A DNA stretch of 64,000 nucleotides, from positions 62,001-126,000 of the forward strand of contig NZ_WITI01000003.1 in the NCBI RefSeq assembly GCF_009601055.1. Reading direction: 5' to 3'. The notes beneath the pieces were generated by a model, which was given only the letters and a program-made list of their open reading frames with translations, made no database searches and was not told the origin of the DNA. This DNA comes from Lactococcus sp. dk101 (lineage in GTDB: Bacteria; Bacillota; Bacilli; Lactobacillales; Streptococcaceae). Positions 25,440-35,206 of the stretch are shown here, in pieces (the first letter of the stretch is position 1; the number at the start of each line of letters is the position of its first letter). The position numbers and the translations under genes are program-made.

Positions 25440-26786
25440 TTGGAAAATTCTGATAAAAAATTAAAGTCTGCCTTAAAAACCAGACACGTTGTCATGCTCT
25501 CACTTGGGGGAGCCATTGGCTCTGGACTCTTTTTGGGATCAGGTCAAGCCATTGCTGCTGCAGGACCTGCAGTCTTAATCTCTTATGTCTTAGCTGGTTT
25601 GATTTTGTTTGTCGTGATGTATGGCGTTGGCCGTATGGTCATGCATGAAGATGTTCATGGTTCAGGAATGTCAGGTATTATTAGACCTTTTGTCGGAGAG
25701 CGGATGGCTCACTTTACCGACTGGGTTTATTGGGCAACTTGGATGGCGGTATTGATTGCTGAAGAAGCAGGGGTAGCTACTTTCCTTGCCATGCTCATTC
25801 CGGGTGTTCCACTGTGGGTCTTTTCTTTGATTGTAGCGGTTCTTGGGACTGCCATCAATCTTTATTCTGTCAAGGCTTTTGCCGAAACGGAATACTGGCT
25901 CGCATTTATCAAAGTTGCAGTTATCATTATCTTGATTGCTCTTGGTTTGGTTCTTCTCGTCATGAATGACAGCCATCTTGGCTTTACAGCTTCAGAAGCA
26001 CATCGTGCTTCAACAAGCGTGGCACCAAGTTTTGCACCGAATGGGCTGAAAGGAATTATACAGTCTCTCTTGATTGTTATTTTCTCATTTGGAGGGTCTG
26101 AACTCGTTGCTGTAACGGTTGCTGAAACGGAAAATCCTAAAGAAGCTCTTCCAAAAGCAATTCGTGGTGTGTTATTCCGTATTATTTCATTTTACGTGAT
26201 ACCAATTTTCCTCTTTTTGCAACTTTTGCCATGGACAGAAGTTTCTGATCCCAATGCAGCAAGTCCTTTTGCAACAATTTTCAATAAAATTGGTATTCCA
26301 AACGCAGATAAAATCGTTATAGTAATCATCATCATTGCCATCTTCTCAGCAGTCAACTCTGCTATTTATGCAACTTCTCGTTCATTGTATTCTCGAATGG
26401 AAGGTTCAAATGGTAAGATTGGAAAAAGTTTGAGCAAATTGAATAAAAATCAGGTTCCTGTACGTTCGATTTTGGTCAGCTCTGCCATTTTATTTGTCGG
26501 CGTAATATTATCAGCGATTTTTGGCTCTGGTTTCTGGAATTTTGTGGCAGGCTCAATCTCATACACAATCACGATTGTTTGGATTATGTTGCTGGTTGCA
26601 GCCTTGATGATGTACTTTAAGTTCAAGGAAACAGGAAATTTATTCCTTAAAATTATTACTTCACTTGTTTTAGTCATCTTAATTGCGGTTTTAATTTCTC
26701 AAATCATAACAAATCCGAAAAATCTTTTCATCTTTGCCTTTATTATTTGTCTGCTTTCTTTCTTTAGTTATCGCAAATCAAAATAA
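25440..26786 (+). CDS. APC/AAT-family amino-acid permease, probably aromatic (FywP-like)
   Basis: The 448-residue protein has 12 membrane helices and the amino-acid transporter signature TRHVVMLSLGGAIGSGLFLGSG at its N-terminus, followed by GPAVLISYVLAG and, later, FSFGGSELVAVTVAETENP. It starts at TTG 25440 behind TGAGGA. The leader peptide with Phe-Tyr-Phe-Trp and its attenuator lie directly upstream, so the substrate is most likely Phe, Tyr and Trp, as for FywP of Lactococcus lactis. The sequence alone only proves membership of the AAT family. Its hairpin terminator follows 7 nt after the stop. Confidence 0.85.
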   Translation: MENSDKKLKSALKTRHVVMLSLGGAIGSGLFLGSGQAIAAAGPAVLISYVLAGLILFVVMYGVGRMVMHEDVHGSGMSGIIRPFVGERMAHFTDWVYWATWMAVLIAEEAGVATFLAMLIPGVPLWVFSLIVAVLGTAINLYSVKAFAETEYWLAFIKVAVIIILIALGLVLLVMNDSHLGFTASEAHRASTSVAPSFAPNGLKGIIQSLLIVIFSFGGSELVAVTVAETENPKEALPKAIRGVLFRIISFYVIPIFLFLQLLPWTEVSDPNAASPFATIFNKIGIPNADKIVIVIIIIAIFSAVNSAIYATSRSLYSRMEGSNGKIGKSLSKLNKNQVPVRSILVSSAILFVGVILSAIFGSGFWNFVAGSISYTITIVWIMLLVAALMMYFKFKETGNLFLKIITSLVLVILIAVLISQIITNPKNLFIFAFIICLLSFFSYRKSK

Positions 26787-26792
26787 AAAAAT

Positions 26793-26822
26793 AGCATGAA
26801 GTGTTTAACTTTGTGCTTTTTA
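26793..26822 (+). terminator. Intrinsic terminator of the permease gene
   Basis: AGCATGAAG / CTTTGTGCT (26793-26801 with 26809-26817, two G-U pairs) followed by TTTT. A TATAAT for plsC follows closely (about 26829). Confidence 0.7.
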
Positions 26823-26861
26823 TATGCTATAATCATATCAGTTTAAAAAATAGGAGAAGCT

Positions 26862-27482
26862 ATGTTTTACGCATTTTTACGCGGATTAGTTCAATTTTTG
26901 CTGTTTATTTTCAACGGCAATGCACATTATCACAATCTTGACCGTATTCCTAACCGCGAGGAAAATTATATTTTAGTTGCGCCACATCGCATGGCGCTTG
27001 AGCCTGTTTATTTTGCCTTTGCCACACGTCCAAAGCAATTTATTTTCATGGCCAAAAAGGAATTATTCAAAAATAGATTTGCAGCTTGGTGGATTAGACA
27101 CTGTGGTGCTTTTCCTGTTGACCGTCATAAACCAGACCCAAAAGTTTTGAAATATGCCGTTAAGCAACTGAAAGAATCAGACAAGTCGTTGATTATGTTT
27201 CCTTCTGGAAGCCGTCATTCGTCAGAGCTTAAAGGTGGGGTCGCTGTAATTGGGAAAATGGCGAAAGTCCGTTTGGTTCCAGCAGTTTATCAAGGTCCAA
27301 CAAATATGAAAGGCATTTTTAAACGCCAACGTGTTGATGTCAATTTTGGTGAACCAATTGACATTTCTGACATCAAAAAAGCGAATGCCGAAGGTATTGA
27401 AGAAATCAATCGCCGTATGGAAGAAGCCTTTGCAAAAATCGACAAAGAAATCAATCCAAACTATAATTATGAAGTAAAATAA
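26862..27482 (+). CDS. plsC: 1-acyl-sn-glycerol-3-phosphate acyltransferase-like protein
   Basis: PlsC acylates lysophosphatidate at the membrane. The 206-residue protein has an N-terminal hydrophobic segment, then the motif I region VAPHRMALEPVYFAFA, KKELFK, GAFPVDRHKPD and motif III FPSGSRHSSELKGGVA. Two points differ from the textbook family: motif I reads HxxxxE instead of HxxxxD, and motif III reads FPSG instead of FPEG. The FPSGSRHS form is, as I recall, common in lactic acid bacteria; the Glu is less so. AGGAGAAGCT precedes the ATG. The stop codon adjoins a terminator made of the dispersed palindrome. Confidence 0.87.
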   Translation: MFYAFLRGLVQFLLFIFNGNAHYHNLDRIPNREENYILVAPHRMALEPVYFAFATRPKQFIFMAKKELFKNRFAAWWIRHCGAFPVDRHKPDPKVLKYAVKQLKESDKSLIMFPSGSRHSSELKGGVAVIGKMAKVRLVPAVYQGPTNMKGIFKRQRVDVNFGEPIDISDIKKANAEGIEEINRRMEEAFAKIDKEINPNYNYEVK

Positions 27483-27507
27483 AAGCTGTCAGCACTGACA
27501 GCTTTTT
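27481..27507 (+). terminator. Terminator of plsC built on the dispersed palindrome
   Basis: AAAAGCTGTCAG, CA, CTGACAGCTTTTT: the 14-bp palindrome extended by GC and A/T runs, immediately after the stop codon. Confidence 0.92.
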
Positions 27508-27565
27508 AATTGTCCAAAAATCATTGCTGGCTTAATTTATCAGTATTTTTATCGTCTAAAAAGTC

Positions 27566-27579
27566 TGTCAGTTCTGACA
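27566..27579. repeat. Dispersed palindrome between plsC and secA
   Basis: TGTCAGTTCTGACA lies 60 bp after the copy that terminates plsC, with no T-run, about 150 bp before secA. The remainder of the plsC-secA gap holds a probable promoter and a GGCTTT / AAAGCC hairpin (about 27675-27692). Confidence 0.85.
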
Positions 27580-27717
27580 ATTTAGCTAAATTAAAGAGAA
27601 CAAATCATTAGGAAAGCATTTTCTAGATTGAAATATAGCTATGAAAATGCTAAAATAACAATAACTGTAAATGTGGGCTTTTGACTCAAAGCCACGCATG
27701 TTAACGAAAGAGAATAT

Positions 27718-30303
27718 ATGGCTAATAATTTTATTAAAAAAATTGTCGAAAATGACAAGAAAGAATTGCGTAAGCTTGATCGCATGGCGAAAAAAGTTGA
27801 AAGTTTTGCTGATGAAATGGAACATCTCTCGGACGAACAACTCAAAGCGAAAACGCCTGAATTGAAAGCACGTGTGCAAGCTGGTGAAAGCTTGGACGAT
27901 TTACTATACGAAGCTTTTGCGGTTTGTCGTGAAGGCGCCCGTCGTGTCCTCGGACTTTATCCATTCCATGTGCAAATCATGGGGGGGATTGTTCTGCACA
28001 ATGGTGACGTTCCCGAAATGCGTACCGGTGAAGGTAAAACCTTGACAGCCACAATGCCTGTTTACCTTAATGCACTGTCAGCTCAAGGGGCACACGTTGT
28101 TACAGTTAACGAATACTTGGCAACACGTGACATGACCGAAATGGGTGAACTTTATAACTGGCTTGGTTTGACTGTTGGTCTGAATTTGAATTCAAAATCA
28201 CCAGAAGAAAAACGCGAAGCTTATAATTGCGACATCACATATTCGACATCTGCAGAACTCGGTTTTGACTATTTACGTGATAACATGGTAACACGTAAAG
28301 AAGACATGGTTCAACGTCCATTGAACTACGCATTGGTCGATGAAGTTGACTCGATTTTGGTCGATGAAGCGCGGACACCTTTGATTATTTCTGGTCAAGC
28401 TGAAAGTTCTTCTGCCCTTTATTATCGTGCAGACCAATTTACTAAAACATTGACAGGTCAAGACTTAAACATTGTTACCAGCGATTACGAAGAAGGCGAC
28501 GATTATAAGATTGACTTGCAATCAAAGACCATTTCATTGACTGAAGAAGGAATCGACAAGGCCGAAAAATTCTTCCAAATCGAAAACCTTTATGACATGG
28601 AAAATGTTGCTTTGACTCACTTTGTGGACAATGCGCTCCGTGCCAACTATATCATGCTTCACGACATTGACTATATGGTTGATGAAAATCAAGAAGTTTT
28701 GATTATCGACCAATTTACAGGACGTACCATGCCAGGACGTCGTTATTCTGACGGACTTCACCAAGCAATCGAAGCAAAAGAAGCGGTGCCAATCCAAGAC
28801 GAATCTAAAACAATGGCATCAATCACAATTCAAAACTACTTCCGTATGTACAAGAAACTGTCAGGGATGACAGGGACTGCCAAAACGGAAGAAGAAGAAT
28901 TCCGTGAAATTTATAACATTCAAATCACACCAATTCCAACGAACCGTCCAATTCAACGTTTAGACCACCCAGATTTGCTTTATCCAACATTGGAAACAAA
29001 ATTCAATGCTGTTCTTGAAGACATCAAACGTCGTCACGCCGAAGGACAGCCTTTGCTGATTGGTACAGTTGCCGTTGAAACATCAGAACTGATTTCTAAA
29101 AAATTGGTTGCGGCTAAAATTCCGCATGAAGTTTTGAATGCTAAAAACCACTATCGTGAAGCGCAAATCATCATGAATGCGGGCCAACAAGGTGCAGTTA
29201 CGATTGCGACAAATATGGCTGGTCGTGGGACGGACATTAAGCTTGGTGCAGGCGTTATTGACCATCCAGATCCCGAATTCCGTGGACTCGCTGTAATCGG
29301 TACAGAACGCCACGAAAGTCGTCGTATTGATAACCAACTTCGTGGACGTGCCGGCCGTCAAGGTGACCCAGGTGTATCACAATTCTACCTTTCACTTGAA
29401 GATGAATTGATGAAACGTTTCGGTTCAGAACGTGTTTCAATGTTCCTTGATAAAATGCGTATTTCTGGCGATGACGCAGTCATCAAATCAGGTTTGATTA
29501 CACGTCAAATCGAAAGCTCACAAAAACGTGTCGAAGGAAATAACTACGACAGTCGTAAACAAGTCTTGCAATACGATGATGTTATCCGCGAACAACGTGA
29601 AGTGATTTATAAACAACGTCACGATGTTATCGTTGCTGACAAAGATTTGACACCAGAACTGATGGGAATGTTCCAACGTACTGTTGAACGTCAAGTTGAC
29701 GGTCATGTTTTGAATGATTTGAAGAAAGAAGAAACACTTCTAAACCTTCTTCAAACAGCTCAAAATACCATGTTGCCTGAAGAAAGTCTTAGTCTTGCAG
29801 ATTTAACTGATAAATCAGCACAAGAAATTAAAACTTTACTTTTCGAAAAAATCAAAGCACAATACGCAGCTCAAATGGAACGCTTGGCAGATCCAGAACG
29901 TCAATTAGAATTCCAACGTGCCGTTATCTTGCGTGTGGTTGATAATAACTGGTCTGAACATATTGATGCGCTTGACCAAATGCGTCAATCTGTTGGACTT
30001 CGTGGTTATGCCCAAAATAATCCAATTGTTGAGTATCAAGAAGAAGCATACAACATGTTTAAAAACATGATTGGTGCCATTGAATTTGAAGTTACTCGTT
30101 TGATGATGAAAGCTCAAATCCACCCACAAACAGCTCAAACAGCTCAAGAAGGCCCTCGGTCAGCTGTGACAGCCTCAACGTCAAACATGACAAACAATGC
30201 GACTGGTGAAAATCCATTTGCAAACGTTGGCCGTAACGACTTGTGCCCATGTGGTTCAGGCAAGAAATTCAAGAATTGCCACGGACGCGCTCATATTGCA
30301 TAA
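27718..30303 (+). CDS. secA: Preprotein translocase ATPase SecA
   Basis: SecA drives export through SecYEG. The 861-residue protein has Walker A MRTGEGKT (101-108), the [15 protein letters not shown] Walker B region, the preprotein cross-linking domain, NBD2 with GRGTDIKLG and [12 protein letters not shown]. It ends with the zinc-binding [17 protein letters not shown]. Length is normal. Start ATG 27718 has AAAGAGA in front. The segment LSGMTG contains CTGTCAGGGATGACAG, a degenerate copy of the dispersed palindrome. It ends with its own strong terminator. Confidence 0.97.
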   Translation: MANNFIKKIVENDKKELRKLDRMAKKVESFADEMEHLSDEQLKAKTPELKARVQAGESLDDLLYEAFAVCREGARRVLGLYPFHVQIMGGIVLHNGDVPEMRTGEGKTLTATMPVYLNALSAQGAHVVTVNEYLATRDMTEMGELYNWLGLTVGLNLNSKSPEEKREAYNCDITYSTSAELGFDYLRDNMVTRKEDMVQRPLNYALVDEVDSILVDEARTPLIISGQAESSSALYYRADQFTKTLTGQDLNIVTSDYEEGDDYKIDLQSKTISLTEEGIDKAEKFFQIENLYDMENVALTHFVDNALRANYIMLHDIDYMVDENQEVLIIDQFTGRTMPGRRYSDGLHQAIEAKEAVPIQDESKTMASITIQNYFRMYKKLSGMTGTAKTEEEEFREIYNIQITPIPTNRPIQRLDHPDLLYPTLETKFNAVLEDIKRRHAEGQPLLIGTVAVETSELISKKLVAAKIPHEVLNAKNHYREAQIIMNAGQQGAVTIATNMAGRGTDIKLGAGVIDHPDPEFRGLAVIGTERHESRRIDNQLRGRAGRQGDPGVSQFYLSLEDELMKRFGSERVSMFLDKMRISGDDAVIKSGLITRQIESSQKRVEGNNYDSRKQVLQYDDVIREQREVIYKQRHDVIVADKDLTPELMGMFQRTVERQVDGHVLNDLKKEETLLNLLQTAQNTMLPEESLSLADLTDKSAQEIKTLLFEKIKAQYAAQMERLADPERQLEFQRAVILRVVDNNWSEHIDALDQMRQSVGLRGYAQNNPIVEYQEEAYNMFKNMIGAIEFEVTRLMMKAQIHPQTAQTAQEGPRSAVTASTSNMTNNATGENPFANVGRNDLCPCGSGKKFKNCHGRAHIA

Positions 30304-30315
30304 GAAAATAAAAGG

Positions 30316-30348
30316 ATCACTGACAGCATTTGTTGTCAGTGATTTTTT
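30316..30348 (+). terminator. Intrinsic terminator of secA
   Basis: ATCACTGACA (30316-30325), 8-nt loop, TGTCAGTGAT (30334-30343), T6. The stem uses the two palindrome half-sites in the opposite order (CTGACA first). Confidence 0.9.
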
Positions 30349-30349
30349 C

Positions 30350-30369
30350 TTTTGTCAGCTCTGACAAAA
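30350..30369. repeat. Dispersed palindrome after the secA terminator
   Basis: TTTTGTCAG CT CTGACAAAA follows the secA terminator by 2 nt, so two adjacent hairpins with the same stem words stand here. It could act as a second terminator (AAAATTTTT follows). Confidence 0.85.
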
Positions 30370-30465
30370 TTTTTGACAAGACTGACTTTAAGTTGTAAAA
30401 TATTCTATAAAATTAAAAAAATATTGTATTCTTTGCATGGACAATATTCTGAGAAGAGGAAATGA

Positions 30466-31509
30466 ATGGTATTCAAAGAATTAAGCCCTAAAATTGATAT
30501 TGACGCAGTGAAAAAGCTTGGGCACTTGAGCGATGCGGAAAATCAGCTTAAACAAAAACGTGACCAAGAATTAGAAGCGATTATCAAAGGTGATGATGAC
30601 CGCCTTTTGTTGATTATTGGGCCATGTTCGTCAGATAATGAAGAAGCTGTCTTGGAATATGCGCGTCGTCTCGCAGCATTGCAAGAAGAAGTTAAAGATA
30701 AAATCTTTATGGTCATGCGTGTTTATACAGCCAAGCCAAGAACCAACGGGGACGGCTATAAAGGGCTTATTCATGAACCAGATGCCGATGGTCGTGTTGA
30801 TTTGATCAATGGTATCAAAATGGTGCGTGATTTGCATTATAAGGTCATCACACAAACAGGCTTGACGACCGCAGATGAAATGCTTTATCCAGAAAATCTC
30901 CCTTTGATTGATGACCTGGTGTCTTACATCGCGGTTGGTGCTCGTTCAGTTGAAGATCAACAGCACCGATTTGTTGCTTCAGGCTGTGATGCACCAGTTG
31001 GAATGAAAAATCCAACTTCAGGAAATTTGAAAGTCATGTTCAATGGCATTTATGCGGCTCAACAAGAGCAAGATTTCCTTTATCGTCGTGCAGAAGTTAA
31101 AACTTCAGGAAATCCATTGGCGCACGCCATTTTACGTGGTGGTTTAGATGAAAATGGGAAAAATCATCCCAATTATTATACAGATGATTTGCTAGATACT
31201 ATTGCATTGTACGAAAAAATGAATTTGAAAAATCCATTTATTGTTATTGACACTAATCATGATAACTCAGGCAAGAAATTCATGGAACAAGTTCGGATTG
31301 TTCGTCAAACCTTAATCAATCGTGATTGGGACGAAAAAATCAGAAAATATGTTCGTGGCTTTATGATTGAGTCTTACCTTGAAGATGGCCGTCAAGACAA
31401 GCCAGAAACATTTGGTCAATCAATCACTGATCCTTGTTTAGGTTGGGATAAAACAGTGGATTTGATCCAAGAGATTTACAAAAATGAACAGAAAGTTCAA
31501 GGAAAATAA
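30466..31509 (+). CDS. 3-deoxy-7-phosphoheptulonate synthase (first copy)
   Basis: DAHP synthase condenses phosphoenolpyruvate and erythrose 4-phosphate, the first step towards chorismate and aromatic amino acids. The 347-residue class I (AroFGH-type) protein has LLIIGPCSSDNEEAVLEYA, MRVYTAKPRTN, KVITQTGLTT, GARSVEDQQHRF, GMKNPTSGNLK and IDTNHDNSGKKF. It starts at ATG 30466 behind AGAGGA. A perfect inverted repeat AATATTGT / ACAATATT (30420-30448) lies just before the ribosome-binding site. A close paralogue follows 2 nt after its stop. Confidence 0.94.
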   Translation: MVFKELSPKIDIDAVKKLGHLSDAENQLKQKRDQELEAIIKGDDDRLLLIIGPCSSDNEEAVLEYARRLAALQEEVKDKIFMVMRVYTAKPRTNGDGYKGLIHEPDADGRVDLINGIKMVRDLHYKVITQTGLTTADEMLYPENLPLIDDLVSYIAVGARSVEDQQHRFVASGCDAPVGMKNPTSGNLKVMFNGIYAAQQEQDFLYRRAEVKTSGNPLAHAILRGGLDENGKNHPNYYTDDLLDTIALYEKMNLKNPFIVIDTNHDNSGKKFMEQVRIVRQTLINRDWDEKIRKYVRGFMIESYLEDGRQDKPETFGQSITDPCLGWDKTVDLIQEIYKNEQKVQGK

Positions 31510-31511
31510 AG

Positions 31512-32540
31512 ATGTCATTTAAAGAAATTAGCCCTAAAATTGATATTGATGCCATAAAAAAGCTTGGTCATCTCAATCAAGAACAGCTTGAACGAAAAGT
31601 AGCGCGTGATAAAGAGCTTGAGGCTATTATCAAAGGGGAAGACCAACGGCTTTTGTTGGTTATTGGCCCATGTTCGTCAGATAATGAAGCCGCTGTGCTT
31701 GATTATGCGCACCGTTTGGCAGCATTGCAAGAAAAAGTCAAAGAACGGATTTTCATTGTCATGCGTGTTTATACAGCCAAGCCAAGAACGAACGGCGATG
31801 GCTATAAGGGTATGTTACACGAACCAGATGAAGATGGTCACACAGACCTTATCAACGGCATCAAAATGGTACGTGACTTGCATTATAAAGTTATCACACA
31901 AACAGGTTTGACAACCGCAGATGAGATGTTGTACCCAGAAAATGTGCGTTTGGTTGATGATCTCGTTTCTTATCACGCCGTTGGCGCCCGTTCGGTTGAA
32001 GACCAACAGCACCGCTTTACAGCGTCTGGTATTGATGCGCCTGTGGGCATGAAAAATCCAACTTCAGGAAATCTGAAAGTTATGTTCAACAGTATTTATG
32101 CGGCTCAACAAAGTCAACATTTCTTGTTTGCGCGCGCAGAAGTTGAAACTACTGGAAACCCATTGGCTCACGCTGTTTTACGTGGTGGACTTGATGAAAA
32201 TGGTAAAAATCATCCGAATTACTATACAGATAATTTGTTAGATACGATTGATTTGTATAAAAAAATGAATTTGAAAAATCCGTTCATTATGATTGATACC
32301 AATCATGATAATTCAGGTAAAAAATTCATGGAACAAATCCGGATTGTCCGCCAGACCCTCATCAATCGTGAATGGAACGATGAAGTGAAAAAATACGTGC
32401 GTGGCTTCATGATTGAGTCTTATCTTGAAGATGGCCGACAAGACAAACCTGAAGTCTATGGCAAATCAATTACTGACCCTTGTTTAGGTTGGGATAAAAC
32501 GGTCCAGTTGCTTCAAGAGATTTATGATGCTTTGGAATAA
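31512..32540 (+). CDS. 3-deoxy-7-phosphoheptulonate synthase (second copy)
   Basis: The 342-residue protein is a clear paralogue of the preceding gene; most residues are identical by eye, including all active-site motifs. Differences gather in the N-terminal 30 residues (LNQEQLERKVARDKE against LSDAENQLKQKRDQE) and in scattered surface positions, as expected if the two enzymes differ in feedback inhibition by Phe or Tyr. Tandem DAHP synthase genes next to secA are known in streptococci. Start ATG 31512 follows AAGGAAAATAAAG, which overlaps the end of the first copy. Confidence 0.94.
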   Translation: MSFKEISPKIDIDAIKKLGHLNQEQLERKVARDKELEAIIKGEDQRLLLVIGPCSSDNEAAVLDYAHRLAALQEKVKERIFIVMRVYTAKPRTNGDGYKGMLHEPDEDGHTDLINGIKMVRDLHYKVITQTGLTTADEMLYPENVRLVDDLVSYHAVGARSVEDQQHRFTASGIDAPVGMKNPTSGNLKVMFNSIYAAQQSQHFLFARAEVETTGNPLAHAVLRGGLDENGKNHPNYYTDNLLDTIDLYKKMNLKNPFIMIDTNHDNSGKKFMEQIRIVRQTLINREWNDEVKKYVRGFMIESYLEDGRQDKPEVYGKSITDPCLGWDKTVQLLQEIYDALE

Positions 32541-32548
32541 AATTAAGG

Positions 32549-32570
32549 AAAGACCTCAAGGTCTTTTTTT
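32549..32570 (+). terminator. Terminator of the DAHP synthase operon
   Basis: AAAGACC, loop TCAA, GGTCTTT, then a T-run. Confidence 0.88.
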
Positions 32571-32713
32571 GTATTTTATAAAATTATAGTAGGCGATTTT
32601 GAAAACACTTTAATTTTTTTGAAATTTTTTTTAACATAAGCTTAAGGTGCATGAAATAAGGCTTTGTCACAAATTAAAAGCTTGTTTTTTTTCGCCCAAA
32701 TAAACAGAAAACA

Positions 32714-32742
32714 TTGCAAACTAATTCACTTTATGGTACAAT
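32714..32742 (+). promoter_or_regulatory. Promoter of ptsHI
   Basis: TTGCAA (32714-32719), 17-bp spacer, TACAAT (32737-32742), preceded by TGG. The leader contains a hairpin with TGATAG / CTATCA outer arms (about 32750-32783). A partial cre-like sequence, TGAAAACACTTTAA, lies upstream at 32600-32613. Confidence 0.75.
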
Positions 32743-32814
32743 TTGTAAAGTGATAGGTATATATCTGATATAAGATACTATCAGTAAATGAAAAACACAA
32801 GGAGAACCATTAAA

Positions 32815-33081
32815 ATGGCATCTAAAGAATTCCACATCGTTGCAGAAACTGGTATTCATGCACGTCCTGCTACATTGCTCGTACAAACAGCTTCAAAATT
32901 CACTTCAGAAATCGCTTTGGAATACAAAGGTAAATCTGTAAACCTTAAATCAATCATGGGTGTTATGTCACTCGGTGTTGGTCAAGGCGCTGACGTTACT
33001 ATTTCAGCTGAAGGTGCAGACGCAGATGACGCTATTGCAACTATTGCTGATACAATGACAAAAGAAGGACTTGCTGAATAA
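32815..33081 (+). CDS. ptsH: Phosphocarrier protein HPr
   Basis: HPr passes phosphate from Enzyme I to sugar-specific EIIA proteins and, when phosphorylated on Ser46, is the CcpA corepressor. The 88-residue product has His15 in GIHARPAT and Ser46 in [13 protein letters not shown]. The frame is open from 32788, but the conserved MASKEFHIV start at 32815 has AAGGAGAACC in front. The ptsI start follows 1 nt after its stop. Synonymous codon use is strongly biased, as for highly expressed genes. Confidence 0.97.
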   Translation: MASKEFHIVAETGIHARPATLLVQTASKFTSEIALEYKGKSVNLKSIMGVMSLGVGQGADVTISAEGADADDAIATIADTMTKEGLAE

Positions 33082-33082
33082 G

Positions 33083-34813
33083 ATGACAACTATGCTAAAA
33101 GGTATCGCTGCATCATCTGGTGTAGCAGTAGCAAAGGCATACTTGCTTGTTCAACCAGATTTATCTTTCGAGACAAAATCTGTTGAAGATTCAGAATCTG
33201 AGAAAGCTCGCCTAGATGCAGCATTGACTGCCTCAATTGACGAGCTTTCTTTGATTAAGAGTAAAGCAGTAGCTAGCCTTGGAGAAGAAGCAGCATCAGT
33301 ATTTGATGCACATATGATGGTTCTTTCAGACCCAGAAATGACAGGTCAAATTAAGACTGTCATTGCTGACAAGAAAGTAAATGCAGAAGCAGCCCTCAAA
33401 GAAGTGACTGACATGTTCATCGCTATCTTTGAAGGAATGGACGACAACAAATACATGCAAGAACGTGCAGCCGACATCAAAGACGTTACTAAACGTGTGA
33501 TGGCTAACCTTCTTGGTGTTAAATTGCCTAGTCCAGCTTTGATTAACGAAGAAGTTATCATTGTTGCCGAAGACTTGACACCATCAGAAACAGCACAACT
33601 TGACAAGAAGTTTGTTAAAGCCTTTGTTACAAACATTGGTGGGAAAACATCTCACTCTGCTATCATGGCAAACACACTTGAAATCCCTGCTGTTCTTGGA
33701 ACTAAAAATATTACTGAACTCGTTTCAGACGGCCAAATGCTTGCTGCAAATGGTTTGACTGGTGACGTAATCGTTGACCCAACTGACGAACAAGCAGCTG
33801 AATTTGTAGCTGCTGGTGAAGCATACGCTGCTAAAAAAGCAGAATGGGCTGCGCTTAAAGACGCTGAAACTGTCACTGCTGACGGAAAACATTTCGAATT
33901 GGCAGCAAACATCGGTGCTCCTAAAGACGTTGAAGGTGTTAATGACAATGGTGCAGAAGCTGTCGGACTTTACCGTACAGAATTCTTGTACATGGAATCA
34001 GATCACTTCCCAACGGAAGAAGAACAATACGCAGCTTATAAAGCTGTTCTTGAAGGCATGAATGGTAAACCAGTTGTTGTTCGTACAATGGACATCGGTG
34101 GAGACAAGACATTGCCTTACTTCGACCTTCCTGAAGAAATGAACCCATTCCTTGGATGGCGTGCACTTCGTATCAGTTTGACTGCTGGTAAAGGTGAAGA
34201 AATGTTCCGTACACAATTACGTGCGCTTTTGCGTGCCTCTGTACACGGTCGTCTTCGCATCATGTTCCCAATGGTTGCACTCGTTACTGAATTCCGTGCT
34301 GCTAAAGCGATCTATGAAGAAGAAAAAGCTAAACTCATCGCCGAAGGCGTTGCAGTTGCAGAAGGTATCGAAGTTGGTATCATGATTGAAATCCCTGCAG
34401 CCGCAGTTTTGGCAGACCAATTTGCCAAAGAAGTTGATTTCTTCTCAATCGGTACAAACGACCTTATCCAATACTCTATGGCTTCAGACCGTATGAATGA
34501 ACGCGTATCATACCTCTACCAACCATACAACCCATCACTTTTGCGTTTGATTAACCACGTTGTTAAATCAGCACACGCCGAAGGTAAATGGGCTGGTATG
34601 TGTGGAGCAATGGCGGGTGACCAAAAAGCTGTTCCACTTCTTATGGGTATCGGACTTGACGAATTCTCAATGTCAGCAACTTCAGTTCTTGAAACACGCT
34701 CATTGATGAAACGTTTGGATTCTAAACACATGGAAGAACTTGCTAACAAAGCACTCACAGAAGCTGCTACAATGGAAGAAGTTCTCGCCCTCGTTGACGA
34801 ATACACTAAATAA
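33083..34813 (+). CDS. ptsI: PTS Enzyme I
   Basis: Enzyme I takes phosphate from phosphoenolpyruvate and gives it to HPr. The 576-residue protein has the phospho-histidine motif [10 protein letters not shown] (His191 from this start), the PEP-binding [22 protein letters not shown], and [26 protein letters not shown] near the C-terminus. ATG 33083 lies 1 nt after the ptsH stop; a second ATG, 9 nt on, is also possible. The operon ends with a terminator about 10 nt after the stop. Confidence 0.97.
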   Translation: MTTMLKGIAASSGVAVAKAYLLVQPDLSFETKSVEDSESEKARLDAALTASIDELSLIKSKAVASLGEEAASVFDAHMMVLSDPEMTGQIKTVIADKKVNAEAALKEVTDMFIAIFEGMDDNKYMQERAADIKDVTKRVMANLLGVKLPSPALINEEVIIVAEDLTPSETAQLDKKFVKAFVTNIGGKTSHSAIMANTLEIPAVLGTKNITELVSDGQMLAANGLTGDVIVDPTDEQAAEFVAAGEAYAAKKAEWAALKDAETVTADGKHFELAANIGAPKDVEGVNDNGAEAVGLYRTEFLYMESDHFPTEEEQYAAYKAVLEGMNGKPVVVRTMDIGGDKTLPYFDLPEEMNPFLGWRALRISLTAGKGEEMFRTQLRALLRASVHGRLRIMFPMVALVTEFRAAKAIYEEEKAKLIAEGVAVAEGIEVGIMIEIPAAAVLADQFAKEVDFFSIGTNDLIQYSMASDRMNERVSYLYQPYNPSLLRLINHVVKSAHAEGKWAGMCGAMAGDQKAVPLLMGIGLDEFSMSATSVLETRSLMKRLDSKHMEELANKALTEAATMEEVLALVDEYTK

Positions 34814-34822
34814 AAATATAGA

Positions 34823-34860
34823 AAAACTGCTTACACAAAATTGCGTATCGCAGTTTTTTT
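34823..34860 (+). terminator. Terminator of ptsHI
   Basis: AAAACTGC (34823-34830) / GCAGTTTT (34850-34857) with a 19-nt partly paired loop and a T-run. Confidence 0.8.
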
Positions 34861-34906
34861 CTGTCTTTTAAAAAAAAGAGTATAATGAAATCGAAAAGAG
34901 GGCGCA

Positions 34907-35206
34907 ATGAAAAAATTAAGTTTACTACAACTATGGATTGGGCTAGAGTTGCTAATAGCACTCGTCCTGCTCCTCGTTTTGCCTCAGCAGATTCATTTGA
35001 ATTTTTGGTGGCTGATGACCAACCAAAATAAAACAGGTGCCAGCTGGAATATTTTTGCCTTACCTGTGCTTCTAATTATCGTTCAAATCCTTCAAAATGC
35101 TGTGGATAAGTATGATTTGCGGCTGTCAGGGTTGATGAAACTTTTGACTTTGCTTGCGATTTTATCCACAAGTTTTCTCCTTTTACAAGTTCCTTTTGTC
35201 CAATAA
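34907..35206 (+). CDS. Small membrane protein, three helices
   Basis: A 99-residue hydrophobic protein with three predicted membrane helices (about 5-27, 48-66, 76-95). A loop between helices 1 and 2 reads LPQQIHLNFWW. This faintly recalls DUF1648/SdpI-type proteins, which have LPxxIPxH at this position, but the match is weak. AGAGGGCGCA precedes the ATG. Its end overlaps a cluster of DnaA boxes. Function unknown. Confidence 0.6.
   Translation: MKKLSLLQLWIGLELLIALVLLLVLPQQIHLNFWWLMTNQNKTGASWNIFALPVLLIIVQILQNAVDKYDLRLSGLMKLLTLLAILSTSFLLLQVPFVQ

Noticed and set aside
30437-30484. Short frame MDNILRRGNEWYSKN overlapping the first DAHP synthase start, containing Trp and Tyr codons
   Set aside because: No ribosome-binding site and no terminator downstream; it overlaps the real start, so it is not a leader peptide like the one before the permease.
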